Assembly: GCA_016868665.1 (NCBI GenBank) | Contig: VGGK01000011.1 | Location: 1 to 64,000 of the forward strand | DNA length: 64,000 nucleotides | Origin: Chlorobiota bacterium | Lineage (GTDB): Bacteria > Bacteroidota > Chlorobiia > Chlorobiales > Chlorobiaceae | Direction: 5' to 3' | In this document: piece by piece, positions 47,354 to 55,755 of the stretch | Numbering within the stretch: the stretch's first letter is position 1 | Layout: every line of letters begins with the position of its first letter | Position numbers and translations under genes: made by a program | Notes under the pieces: generated by a model | What the model was told of the DNA's origin: nothing | The model's database searches: none | Seen by the model: only the letters and a program-made list of their open reading frames with translations

Positions 47354-48679
47354 ATGAAACGTCTCAACCTGAAACCGGGAATGCTCCTGCCGGGAGTACT
47401 GCTCGGTGCCGCAATGTTCAGTCCCCCCCTTTTCGGCGCAGAACCCTCGGCCGATGCCGTCAACGCCTATGCGATCGACAACTTCTTCCTGTTCATCTGT
47501 GCAGTCCTCGTCCTGTTCATGCAGGCGGGCTTCGCGCTGGTGGAAACCGGCCTCAACGCGGCGAAGAACGCTGTCAACATCATGTTCAAGAATCTTATGG
47601 ACCTTTCGATAGGCGCCATCCTGTTTTACATCGTCGGCTATGGCCTTATGTACCCGGGTGAAGCCTTCAGCGGAAGCTGGTTCGGTTTCGGAGGTTTCGG
47701 CATCGGCACCGACGCCCCTGAAATTGCCGGCGGCAATCTGCACCCTGCAGTTGACTTCCTCTTTCAGGTAGCCTTTGCCGCAACTGCGGCAACGATCGTC
47801 TCCGGCGCAGTGGCTGGCAGGATGCAGTTCAAGTCATATCTGATCTACTCTGCCGTACTGACCTCTCTGGTCTACCCGATCAGCGGTTTCTGGAAATGGG
47901 GTGGAGGCTGGCTGAACGAGCTTGGATTCTATGATTTCGCCGGATCGCTTGTGGTCCATGCCCTTGGAGGCTTTGCTGCCCTTGCCGGCGCCATCGTGCT
48001 CGGACCTCGCATCGGCAGATTCAATGCGGACGGTTCACCCAATGCGATGCCGGGTCATAATCTCGCGCTCAGTACGCTTGGCGTTTTCATTCTCCTTATC
48101 GGCTGGTACGGATTCAACCCCGGCAGCCAGCTTGCTGTGGTAGGCGGAGACAACACCAATGCCGTCATGCTCATTGCCGCAAACACCACCCTTGCGGCCT
48201 GTGCCGGAGCATTGGTTGCCATGATCTTCGCATGGGCGCTCTATAAAAAGCCGGACCTGACCATGGCGCTCAACGGTTTGCTCGGCGGACTTGTAGGCAT
48301 CACGGCCAACTGCGATTCGGTTACCTATAACGAAGCGCTTATCATCGGCTCGGTAGCCGGTATCCTTGTCGTACTGGGCATCAAACTGCTCGATATACTC
48401 AAAATCGACGATCCTGTAGGCGCCTGGCCCGTGCATGGCCTGAACGGCATCTGGGGAGGCATAGCAACCGGCATTTTCGGCGGTCACCCGATCATGGCCC
48501 AGATCATCGGCTCGGCGGTCATTCCGCTCTGGGGCTTCGCCACCATGCTGGTACTCTTTTTAATCCTGAAAGCCGCAGGCATCCTTCGCGTCACCAAAGA
48601 GGAAGAAATGAAAGGTCTCGATATCTCGGAACACGAAGAGGAAGCCTATTATGGATTCGAGATCTTCACAACACAGTAA
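47354..48679 (+). CDS. amtB: ammonium transporter Amt
   Basis: Amt/AmtB-family channel, 441 residues: an N-terminal signal peptide (about 1-29) and then 11 expected helices. The twin-His pore lies in GSLVVHALGGFAALAG and GAWPVHGLNGIWGG; the Phe gate and AMxRP-like region also fit, for example MQAGFALVETGLNAAKNAVNIMFKN. It imports NH3/NH4+ when ammonium is scarce. The PII gene follows 21 bases downstream, the classic arrangement in which PII plugs the transporter when nitrogen is plentiful. Confidence 0.96.
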   Translation: MKRLNLKPGMLLPGVLLGAAMFSPPLFGAEPSADAVNAYAIDNFFLFICAVLVLFMQAGFALVETGLNAAKNAVNIMFKNLMDLSIGAILFYIVGYGLMYPGEAFSGSWFGFGGFGIGTDAPEIAGGNLHPAVDFLFQVAFAATAATIVSGAVAGRMQFKSYLIYSAVLTSLVYPISGFWKWGGGWLNELGFYDFAGSLVVHALGGFAALAGAIVLGPRIGRFNADGSPNAMPGHNLALSTLGVFILLIGWYGFNPGSQLAVVGGDNTNAVMLIAANTTLAACAGALVAMIFAWALYKKPDLTMALNGLLGGLVGITANCDSVTYNEALIIGSVAGILVVLGIKLLDILKIDDPVGAWPVHGLNGIWGGIATGIFGGHPIMAQIIGSAVIPLWGFATMLVLFLILKAAGILRVTKEEEMKGLDISEHEEEAYYGFEIFTTQ

Positions 48680-48700
48680 CGACAAAACCGGAGCTTACGC

Positions 48701-49042
48701 ATGAAATACATTGTAGCAATGATACAGCCCCATAAACTGCCTGACGTGAAAGCGGCGCTTGCAGAAGTGGGGGTAAGAAAAATGACGGTGACCAATGCTC
48801 TCGGCTGCGGTGCTCAGGGAGGATACACCGAGGTCTACCGAGGTGTTCCGAGCGAGGTCAACCTGCTTAAAAAGGTCAAGATCGAGATTGGCGTGAACGA
48901 AGAGTACGCGGACAAAACCGTCAAGGCGATCATCAAAGGCGCCAAGACAGGCGAGATCGGTGACGGAAAGATCTTTGTCTTCGATCTTCCCCAGTGCATC
49001 CGCATCAGAACGGAAGAGACCGGCCATGACGCAATAGGCTGA
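48701..49042 (+). CDS. PII-family nitrogen regulatory protein (GlnK/GlnB)
   Basis: A 113-residue PII trimer subunit that senses ATP/ADP and 2-oxoglutarate and should control the adjacent transporter. The body aligns without gaps with E. coli GlnB ([25 protein letters not shown]). In the T-loop Q39 and Y46 are kept, but position 51, the uridylylated Tyr in enterics, is Ser, and position 49, the Ser phosphorylated in cyanobacteria, is Val. Covalent control by GlnD would thus be impossible at the usual site. The C-terminal [18 protein letters not shown] is standard. A TorF-like porin gene follows. Confidence 0.92.
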   Translation: MKYIVAMIQPHKLPDVKAALAEVGVRKMTVTNALGCGAQGGYTEVYRGVPSEVNLLKKVKIEIGVNEEYADKTVKAIIKGAKTGEIGDGKIFVFDLPQCIRIRTEETGHDAIG

Positions 49043-49128
49043 CGATTTTTCTTGATAACCACGTGCATCTCTCATCATCAGAAGGGATGCACAAAACCAC
49101 ACAACAACTGAAAACAGGAGTTACATTG

Positions 49129-49803
49129 ATGAAAAAAACAGTTACTATCGCCTCACTTGCCGTAGCGCTTTTCGCGGGAATGGGCAGCACCGCACAGGCA
49201 GAGGGCTTCAAGATCGGCGCTGACGTCGTCAGCAGCTACGTGTTCAGGGGCGGCGAACTCGGCGACTCTCCGGCAATCCAGCCGAACCTTTCCTATACCT
49301 TCCCGGGAATCGGTGTTGTGGTAGGCGCATGGGGTTCATATGCGATAGCGGAAGATGACGGCGATCGGTACAAGGAGATAGATCTCTATGTCACCGTACC
49401 GGTAGGTCCGTTCAGCATCACTCTGACCGACTATTATCTGCCAAATGATGGTGATGCATTTGATTACAGCGATGATGGGCCCAATACCCTCGAGGCAAGC
49501 ATCGGGTACAGCCATGAAAACCTCGGCCTTCTGGCCGCGATGTTCATTGCCGGTAATGATTACGACAACGCGAAATACTTTGAAGCCAGCTACAAGTTCT
49601 ACGACAAGGACGGCTTCTCGGCAAAAGCCGTTGTCGGAGCCGGTGACGAAGATTACTATGGCGACCAGTACGGAATAGAGGAAAGCGACACTATTGCACT
49701 CGTCAACACCGGTATTTCAGTATCGAAAGACCGCTATACCGCTTCGTACATATACAATCCGGATACCGAAAAATCGCATCTCGTCTTCATGGCATCGTTC
49801 TGA
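49129..49803 (+). CDS. TorF-family putative outer-membrane porin
   Basis: A 224-residue exported protein with a signal peptide (about 1-24, cleavage after AQA) and a mature part made of alternating beta strands ending in Phe (LVFMASF), as in outer-membrane barrels. The start KIGADVVSSYVFRGGELGDSPAIQPNLSYTF is the TorF/Gcw_chp signature (SxYxFRG). ATG 49129 follows an AGGAG site; the open frame from 49063 adds unlikely residues. Placed after amtB and PII, it may help nitrogen compounds cross the outer membrane. A terminator hairpin follows. Confidence 0.8.
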   Translation: MKKTVTIASLAVALFAGMGSTAQAEGFKIGADVVSSYVFRGGELGDSPAIQPNLSYTFPGIGVVVGAWGSYAIAEDDGDRYKEIDLYVTVPVGPFSITLTDYYLPNDGDAFDYSDDGPNTLEASIGYSHENLGLLAAMFIAGNDYDNAKYFEASYKFYDKDGFSAKAVVGAGDEDYYGDQYGIEESDTIALVNTGISVSKDRYTASYIYNPDTEKSHLVFMASF

Positions 49804-49839
49804 TAGAACTTCCTGTTCTTTTTTCTCCGTGTGTGTAAA

Positions 49840-49872
49840 ACAGAAAAGGAGCCGCTTGCGGTTCCTTTTCTG
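49840..49872. terminator. hairpin terminator between the porin and the convergent GNAT-like gene
   Basis: ACAGAAAAGGAGCCG (49840-49854) pairs with CGGTTCCTTTTCTGT (49858-49872, one G-T pair) around a short loop. The arms are themselves A- and T-rich, which suits termination from either side. Confidence 0.65.
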
Positions 49873-49904
49873 TTCTGTGATCGTTATGGGTATCCCCCGT
49901 TGCC

Positions 49905-51038
49905 TCAGATGGACTTCTCGTAAATCACGTACTCCTTGTATGGCCTGCCTCCTATCACTTTCGCCAGCTTGCTCATGGCCTCGTTGGATTTCAGCACCCA
50001 GCTCATTTCGCTTGCAAATACCCCGTGCTTGCCGCCGTAATCGGCAATCCATGTATTGAGGATGCTGTCGATTCCCTTATTCCTGTATTCGGGAAGCACG
50101 CCCATGACGATGGTCCTGACCATGTTTATGTTGCGTTTATACCAGAGATATTTTATCAGTCCCCATGGAGTCAGCGGATTCCCGTTGACATGTTTCAGTG
50201 CCTGGTTGATATCCGGCAATGAAAGCGAAAAACCAATAGTTCTTCCGTTGCGATCTTCGACAAAATAGACGTAATGCGGATTTGCTATCGGCTTGAGGCT
50301 TTTGGCAAGACAATCGAACTCCCTGTCGGTCATGGGAACGAATCCCCAGTTCTTTTCCCATGCTCCGTTGTAGATCTCCCGCATATTGTCGATCTCGCGG
50401 TCGAAATGCTTCATATCAAGCACACGGACGGATAGTCCCTCCCGTTTCATCACATGCTGCGAAATACGGCGCAGACGTTCAATATCGATCAGCTTCTGGT
50501 CGATATACCATGCCAGAAGTTCCTGGCCGATATGGTGCCCCGCCTTCTGAACGAGATCGTTGTAATAGGGCGGATTATAGAGCATAAGAAAGACCGGGGA
50601 ACTGTCGAATCCTTTGACAAGCATGCCGCACTGATCGTTCATCGAAGGACTTACCGGTCCTCGCATGGTATCGAGCCCCTTATTCCGAAGCCATCCGGCA
50701 GCTGCGTCGAACAGGGCGTCGGCGACCGCCTGATCATTGAAACACTCGAAAAATCCCCAGAACCCGACGCGATCCTCGTGAATCTCGTTATGCCGCCTGT
50801 TCTCGACGGCAGCTATCGTACCTGATAGTTTTCCATCCTTCCAGGCCGTGAACATGGCAAGATCTGCATGGTCGTAGAGCGGATACACCTCCTTGTCGAG
50901 TGTTTTCATGTAATCGGAGATCACCGGAGGAACCCAGTATCTGTTCAGTTCGGGATCGCTGCGATAGACCTGCCAGGCGAAAGTGATGAACTGTCGGCGC
51001 TCTTTCTTTGTCCTGACCTGCCTGATTTCGATCGTCAT
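49905..51038 (-). CDS. GNAT-like acyltransferase of unknown substrate
   Basis: A 377-residue cytosolic protein seemingly made of two GNAT-like halves, a shape also seen in FemAB-type proteins. The N-terminal half has FITFAWQVYRSDPELNRYWVPP and GFWGFFECFNDQAVADALFDAAAGWLRNKG. The C-terminal half has RTIVMGVLPEYRNKGIDSILNTWI, which fits the acetyl-CoA-binding motif A (V-x-P-x-[YF]-R-x-[KR]-G). A PVSPSMNDQCGMLVKGF segment is distinctive. Proteins like this are common in Bacteroidota/Chlorobiota and uncharacterised. It is separated from neighbours by terminators on both sides and probably expressed alone. Confidence 0.65.
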   Translation of the reverse strand: MTIEIRQVRTKKERRQFITFAWQVYRSDPELNRYWVPPVISDYMKTLDKEVYPLYDHADLAMFTAWKDGKLSGTIAAVENRRHNEIHEDRVGFWGFFECFNDQAVADALFDAAAGWLRNKGLDTMRGPVSPSMNDQCGMLVKGFDSSPVFLMLYNPPYYNDLVQKAGHHIGQELLAWYIDQKLIDIERLRRISQHVMKREGLSVRVLDMKHFDREIDNMREIYNGAWEKNWGFVPMTDREFDCLAKSLKPIANPHYVYFVEDRNGRTIGFSLSLPDINQALKHVNGNPLTPWGLIKYLWYKRNINMVRTIVMGVLPEYRNKGIDSILNTWIADYGGKHGVFASEMSWVLKSNEAMSKLAKVIGGRPYKEYVIYEKSI

Positions 51039-51062
51039 ACGGCTTCAGGTGATGGGGTTGAA

Positions 51063-51090
51063 GAAAAAATCCCCCTCGAAAGGGGGAATC
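51063..51090 (-). terminator. terminator of the DUF2892 gene
   Basis: Reading the minus strand, CCCCCT and AGGGGG (51071-51086) form a 6-bp stem closed by a TTCG loop and followed by a T6 tract (51064-51069). The stop codon of the small membrane gene is 26 bases upstream. Confidence 0.7.
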
Positions 51091-51115
51091 GGTCACGTAC
51101 GGCGGAAACAGCCGC

Positions 51116-51319
51116 TTATCTGAATGCTTCGCCCGGAGGAACCCCCGCGGCTTTGAGGATTTTTGCCAGAGGGCAGAAACCGGTGAAGGCTGCCTGAAAC
51201 AGATTCAGGCCGACAAATCCGGTAAACCAGAGCCAGTTCTGGTTGTGGTATATCGAAAGAAGTATGCTGGCAAGCACAAAACAGCCGGCGACTGCAAAAA
51301 CGAGACGATCAATATTCAT
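51116..51319 (-). CDS. small two-helix membrane protein (DUF2892/YgaP-like)
   Basis: A 67-residue inner-membrane protein with two hydrophobic hairpin segments (about 7-23 and 30-46). The sequence [20 protein letters not shown] plus [27 protein letters not shown] matches DUF2892, the membrane part of YgaP, where TGFCP is the characteristic block. Elsewhere it is fused to or encoded near rhodanese domains, but none is adjacent here; the only rhodanese protein in the window is EanB, far away. The gene is followed by a good terminator. The DAHP synthase gene ends 18 bases upstream on the same strand. Confidence 0.8.
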   Translation of the reverse strand: MNIDRLVFAVAGCFVLASILLSIYHNQNWLWFTGFVGLNLFQAAFTGFCPLAKILKAAGVPPGEAFR

Positions 51320-51337
51320 GGCGTTTTTATAGGTTAG

Positions 51338-52405
51338 TTATGATGATACTGCTTTTGAAACGAGCTTGCTCATGATATCCGCCCCCTGGCGGAGCATGCG
51401 TTCAGTCTCCTCCCAGGAGATGCACTCATCGGTAATGGAAACGCCGTAGCGGAGCTTGTCGGGATCTTCAGGAAAAGGCTGATTGCCCGAACAGATGTTA
51501 CTCTCGATCATGACGCCGGCAATGCTCCTGTTGCCCGCCTGTTTCTGTTCGAGAATATTTTCCCAAACCTTCAACTGCTCGACATGCTTCTTGCCTGAAT
51601 TGGCGTGACTGCAATCGACAAGAAGGGTCTGGGAAAGACCGGCTTTTTCAAGCAGGGCTTCGGCTTCGGCAATGCTGTCGGCATCATAGTTCGGTGAAAG
51701 CCCTCCCCTCAGAACGAGATGGCCGCAGGGATTTCCTTTTGTGGTAATGACGCTGCTGAACCCGTCCTGATCGATTCCAAGAAAACTGTGCGGGTGCATC
51801 GCCGAACGGATGGCATCGACAGCGACGCCGAGCCGTCCATCCGTGGAGTTCTTGAACCCTACCGGCATCGAGAGGCCGCTGGCCATCTGCCGGTGAGTCT
51901 GTGATTCGATGGTTCTTGCTCCTATAGCTGCCCAGCTTACCACATCGGCGACATACTGGGGAGTAATGGGATCAAGGAACTCTGTCGCTGCAGGCAGCCC
52001 CATCGTATTGATATCGATCAGCAGCTTGCGGGCATAATAGAGGCCATGCTCGATGTCATAAGAATCGTCGAGGTGCGGATCGTTGATGAAGCCTTTCCAG
52101 CCGACCGTTGTTCGGGGTTTTTCGAAATATACCCTCATCATGATGCAGAGATCATGCCGAAGCTCGCTTCTGAGCACCGACAGTCTTTTTGCATAATCAA
52201 GGGCCGACTCTACATGATGAATAGAGCAGGGCCCGACTATGACCAGCAACCGTTCATCGGTTCCGTTCAATATATTTTCAACCTCGCGACGTCCCGAACT
52301 GATGGTCATTGCCGGCATATCACCAACAGGAAGCTTTTCCTTGAGCAACCTTGGAGATGAAAGCCTTTTAATGCGCGAGACTCGCAAATCGTGTAACTGT
52401 TCCAT
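51338..52405 (-). CDS. 3-deoxy-7-phosphoheptulonate synthase (DAHP synthase, AroFGH type)
   Basis: First enzyme of the shikimate pathway, joining PEP and erythrose-4-phosphate. The class I-alpha signatures are present: [38 protein letters not shown] and [10 protein letters not shown]. The 355 residues equal the E. coli enzymes. Which aromatic amino acid feeds back on it cannot be read safely. ATG 52405 is chosen; the frame also opens at a TTG five codons earlier. It diverges from serA across 282 bases that contain a long perfect hairpin. Confidence 0.94.
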   Translation of the reverse strand: MEQLHDLRVSRIKRLSSPRLLKEKLPVGDMPAMTISSGRREVENILNGTDERLLVIVGPCSIHHVESALDYAKRLSVLRSELRHDLCIMMRVYFEKPRTTVGWKGFINDPHLDDSYDIEHGLYYARKLLIDINTMGLPAATEFLDPITPQYVADVVSWAAIGARTIESQTHRQMASGLSMPVGFKNSTDGRLGVAVDAIRSAMHPHSFLGIDQDGFSSVITTKGNPCGHLVLRGGLSPNYDADSIAEAEALLEKAGLSQTLLVDCSHANSGKKHVEQLKVWENILEQKQAGNRSIAGVMIESNICSGNQPFPEDPDKLRYGVSITDECISWEETERMLRQGADIMSKLVSKAVSS

Positions 52406-52615
52406 TCTCTTATACCGCAACTGATCTTGTTACCGTTATTTTATTGCTTCTGAAGATAAAAAAAACCCGAATATATAATCGGCAAAAGACCCAATAAATT
52501 CCGTATCCCGGCAACTGCGCATGATGCATCCTTTACAATGCCACGAATAGCCTTCGTCCACGAATTCCTGTATCGCAAACCAGTAAAAAACATATATTAA
52601 CAATCGTGGTGAATA

Positions 52616-52652
52616 CCATGTATCCCGCTCCTTACAGGAGCGGGATACATGG
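52616..52652 (+). repeat. perfect 16-bp inverted repeat upstream of serA
   Basis: CCATGTATCCCGCTCC (52616-52631) and its exact complement (52637-52652) flank a 5-base loop (TTACA), 35 bases before the serA ATG. There is no T-tract on either side, so it is not an ordinary terminator. It could be a leader hairpin that affects serA transcript start, stability or translation. An in-arm ATG makes a leader codon possible. Confidence 0.7.
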
Positions 52653-52687
52653 CATAGTTCCCTTGAAATCCCAATCAGAAACAAAAC

Positions 52688-54268
52688 ATGAAAGTACTGA
52701 TCACTGACGGTGTCGATCCGCAATGCGGCGAAATTCTTGCTCGTAACGGTTTCGAGATTACTGAAAAGCCGAAAATAAGCAAGGAAGAGCTCAAGGAGAT
52801 TATAGGCGAATTCGACAAACTGATCGTCAGAAGCGCCACGAAAGTCACCTCGGAGATCATCGAATGCGGTAAAAACCTCAACCTTATCGGACGTGCCGGC
52901 GCGGGCGTGGATAATATCGATATCGAAGCGGCCACCCGTCACGGCATCATCGTCATGAACACCCCTGGCGGCAACACGGTTTCTGCGGCGGAACACGCCT
53001 GCGGCATGCTGATGTCGGCGGCACGTATGATCCCCCAGGCAACAGCGGAACTCAAGGCCGGTCTCTGGAACAAAAAGAAGTTCACCGGCATAGAACTCGA
53101 GGGCAAGACCATTTCCATTATCGGACTCGGTAAAATCGGACGGGAAGTGGCATCCCGCATGCAGGCATTCGGCATGAAAACCATCGCCTACGACCCCATG
53201 ATTCCGGATGAATATGCGGCTCACCTCAATATCGAACTGCTCCCTCTCCATGAAAATTTCAGCCGCGCAGACGTCATCACCATTCACTCGTCGCTGAACG
53301 AATCTACCCGCAACCTCATTTCCAACGAAACGTTCGGTCTGATGAAAGACGGTGTCATCATTGTCAACTGCGCCCGGGGAGGAATTGTGAACGAAGCCGA
53401 CCTTGCCGATGCGATTATATCCGGAAAGGTCGCAGCGGCAGCACTCGACGTCTTCGAATCCGAACCGGTCGAGCCTGACAATCCGCTGCTGAAACTCGAA
53501 AAGGTGATAGTTACGCCGCACATCGCCGCATCGACCAATGAAGCCCAGCAGAAAGTAGCGGTACAGATTGCCGAACAGATTGTCGAATGGAAGCAGAAAG
53601 GGCGGCTCGAAGGAGCGGTCAACGCTTCAGCTGTTGAACTCTCGCAGGCTCCCGGAGTAAGCGCATACCTTGCTCTGGCAGAAAAACTCGGATCCTGCCT
53701 GGCTCAGATCACCGACCTTGACGCCCATGTCATGACCATCAGGACATCCGGAGAATACCTGCAGAAATTCAGCGAAGTCATAGCGGCAGCAGCGCTCAAG
53801 GGGTTTCTCGATGTACGTCAGTCGGACGGAACCAACTACATCAACGTTTTTACGATGGCCGAAGAACTGGGAATATCCCTCGAGCAGAAATTCGAGAAGG
53901 AAAATCCCGACTATACCAATCTTATAAGGGTTGAACTGGAAAACGGCACAATGAAACGCATGATCGGCGGCACGGTATTCGGCGATCACGCCATCAGGAT
54001 CGTCATGATCGACCAGTTCCTGATGGAATTCAAGCCCGAAGGAAATATCATCCTCTACAATAACATCGACAAGCCCGGCGTCATTGCGCACGTAACCCAG
54101 CTGCTGCTGCAGCATAACCTCAACGTTGCCTATGTCGCGCTATCGAGGGATGAAGAAAAAAAGCTTGCCATGACGGCTATTGTCGTGGACGGAGAGGCTG
54201 AACCTGCCCTGCTCGACGAAATAAACCGGGTAGACGGCGTGTCCGACGCCTCCATCGTTACGCTTTGA
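52688..54268 (+). CDS. serA: D-3-phosphoglycerate dehydrogenase (long form with ACT domain)
   Basis: SerA oxidises 3-phosphoglycerate with NAD+ as the first step to serine. The 526-residue long form has a nucleotide-binding domain with GLGKIGREVA, the substrate Arg in NCARGGIVNE and the catalytic His in TPHIAASTNEAQ. Then come an intervening allosteric domain (about 320-450) and a C-terminal ACT domain (about 452-526, NIDKPGVIAHVTQLL), the usual site of serine control. A long hairpin precedes the gene and a strong terminator follows it. Confidence 0.96.
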   Translation: MKVLITDGVDPQCGEILARNGFEITEKPKISKEELKEIIGEFDKLIVRSATKVTSEIIECGKNLNLIGRAGAGVDNIDIEAATRHGIIVMNTPGGNTVSAAEHACGMLMSAARMIPQATAELKAGLWNKKKFTGIELEGKTISIIGLGKIGREVASRMQAFGMKTIAYDPMIPDEYAAHLNIELLPLHENFSRADVITIHSSLNESTRNLISNETFGLMKDGVIIVNCARGGIVNEADLADAIISGKVAAAALDVFESEPVEPDNPLLKLEKVIVTPHIAASTNEAQQKVAVQIAEQIVEWKQKGRLEGAVNASAVELSQAPGVSAYLALAEKLGSCLAQITDLDAHVMTIRTSGEYLQKFSEVIAAAALKGFLDVRQSDGTNYINVFTMAEELGISLEQKFEKENPDYTNLIRVELENGTMKRMIGGTVFGDHAIRIVMIDQFLMEFKPEGNIILYNNIDKPGVIAHVTQLLLQHNLNVAYVALSRDEEKKLAMTAIVVDGEAEPALLDEINRVDGVSDASIVTL

Positions 54269-54288
54269 GCTATCCAATGCTGCGGAAA

Positions 54289-54331
54289 GCAACAAAAAAA
54301 ACCTGCTGTGAAAAGCAGGTTTTTTTGTTGC
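54289..54331. terminator. bidirectional terminator between serA and the ArsA-like gene
   Basis: GCAACAAAAAAAACCTGCT (54289-54307) pairs with AGCAGGTTTTTTTGTTGC (54314-54331) except for one unpaired A. The A- and T-runs inside the arms give a U-tract in either direction, and the hairpin lies between convergent stops. Confidence 0.85.
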
Positions 54332-54366
54332 TCACGAAAAGACTGGATACTCCCGAATCGCCAGAC

Positions 54367-55551
54367 TTATTTAGTAAAATCGATGCTGAGCCATTTATCC
54401 TCGAACGAAGCTCCTGTTGACTCCATACCTGCAAGGAAAATCGGCAGTGCCACTATTTTCTGGTAATCGCCGATACGGATGGTAAGATCGTCGCCCATTT
54501 TAAGAATTTTGGGCTCCATGCCCATATTTTCCATGAACGGCAACCTGACGCGAACCTTGTAGTGGCCGTCGGATACCTTGCTGATGTCTATAGGATCCTC
54601 CTTGAAAAACACATCAAGAGGATTTCTGTCCTCGTATACCTTGGCGCCAACCTTGCGAAGCATCTCAAGGCCGACCACTTCACTCTCGAAAAGCGGTACC
54701 TCAGCAATGGGAATGGGAGCAAATGCATCCTCGATCTGCTCGATGTATTTCTGCTGGATGCTGCGCCATTTCTGGAAATAGGGGTCGGTGCTCTGATCCG
54801 GCATGACTCGGTTGATGGTTATACTGTCAACCGTAATACCGTACAGGTTCAGATAGGTCAGCGCTCGCATTGACTCCTTGATAACCATCTTCTCGGGGTT
54901 CATGACAAGGCGGACGGTGGATTTGCTTCCGTCGGCCAGAAGATCGATAATGCCCTCGGTCGAAGAGAACAGATTGTCGACCTTTTCATAGACCTCTTCA
55001 GGTGCCACGAAATCGTCGATTTTCTTGATTTTCTTTGAAAGAGGACGGATAACAGGCTTAACCATGTATTTTTCGACGTTGCGGATGAATTTGATGAACC
55101 ATCCGAACGTTTCCGGAAGCGAAAGCAGACGGAGAGTTTCGCCGGTTGGAGCGCAGTCAACGACGAGAAGATCGTAATCTTTCTGTTCTTCGTTGTAACG
55201 CTTGATATAGGATAGCGAGAAGAGCTCTTCCATACCGGGAAGCACGCCCATTTCTTCGGCATAGACGCCTTCAATGCCTCGGGACGCCATAAGTTGAGCA
55301 AAATGCTCTCTGACAACGTCCCAGTTGAGATTGAGATCGCCGAAAACGCTGACTTCCTGAGCCCAGAGGTTTTCGGCAACCTTGACGGGCGATGGGCCTA
55401 ACTGTACATCGAGCGAGTCACCAAGACTGTGAGCCGGATCGGTGGACATAATAAGGGTTTTATAACCCATGTCCGCAGCCTTCAGTGCCGTAGCCGCCGC
55501 GACAGAGGTCTTGCCTACGCCGCCCTTTCCGGTAAAGATGATATTACGCAT
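54367..55551 (-). CDS. ArsA/Get3-family ATPase
   Basis: A 394-residue single-domain ArsA-type ATPase. The deviant Walker [10 protein letters not shown] is at residues 8-16, [17 protein letters not shown] is the switch I/A-loop region and [17 protein letters not shown] the switch II. The C-terminal 80 residues (about 315-394) form a beta-rich extra domain resembling the small heat-shock-like domain found in this branch. Green sulfur bacteria carry several such paralogues and their role is not settled; no arsB, arsR or arsC gene is nearby, so arsenic export is not supported. Tail-anchored protein handling or a chlorosome-related role are guesses. Confidence 0.85.
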   Translation of the reverse strand: MRNIIFTGKGGVGKTSVAAATALKAADMGYKTLIMSTDPAHSLGDSLDVQLGPSPVKVAENLWAQEVSVFGDLNLNWDVVREHFAQLMASRGIEGVYAEEMGVLPGMEELFSLSYIKRYNEEQKDYDLLVVDCAPTGETLRLLSLPETFGWFIKFIRNVEKYMVKPVIRPLSKKIKKIDDFVAPEEVYEKVDNLFSSTEGIIDLLADGSKSTVRLVMNPEKMVIKESMRALTYLNLYGITVDSITINRVMPDQSTDPYFQKWRSIQQKYIEQIEDAFAPIPIAEVPLFESEVVGLEMLRKVGAKVYEDRNPLDVFFKEDPIDISKVSDGHYKVRVRLPFMENMGMEPKILKMGDDLTIRIGDYQKIVALPIFLAGMESTGASFEDKWLSIDFTK

Positions 55552-55755
55552 ACGTTTTTTTAATCACTTTTTGAAGAATTGATAAATCGGTTCCGATCAG
55601 CCTTTGTTCTCCCTCAGTCGAGCAACATGAAAAGGCTCAAGATAATAAAATTATCGGTTAATGGAACATCAGAAAGGAAACAATTAACAGCGTAAAAAAT
55701 GGTTCCCGACCGGACGGCCCGCAATTGCTCCGCCGGAGGAAGAACAACCGTTCGT

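Noticed and set aside
52436-53521. 361-codon minus-strand open frame over the serA 5' part
   Set aside because: It is antisense to serA, has no domain motifs, and its composition follows from serA codon usage.
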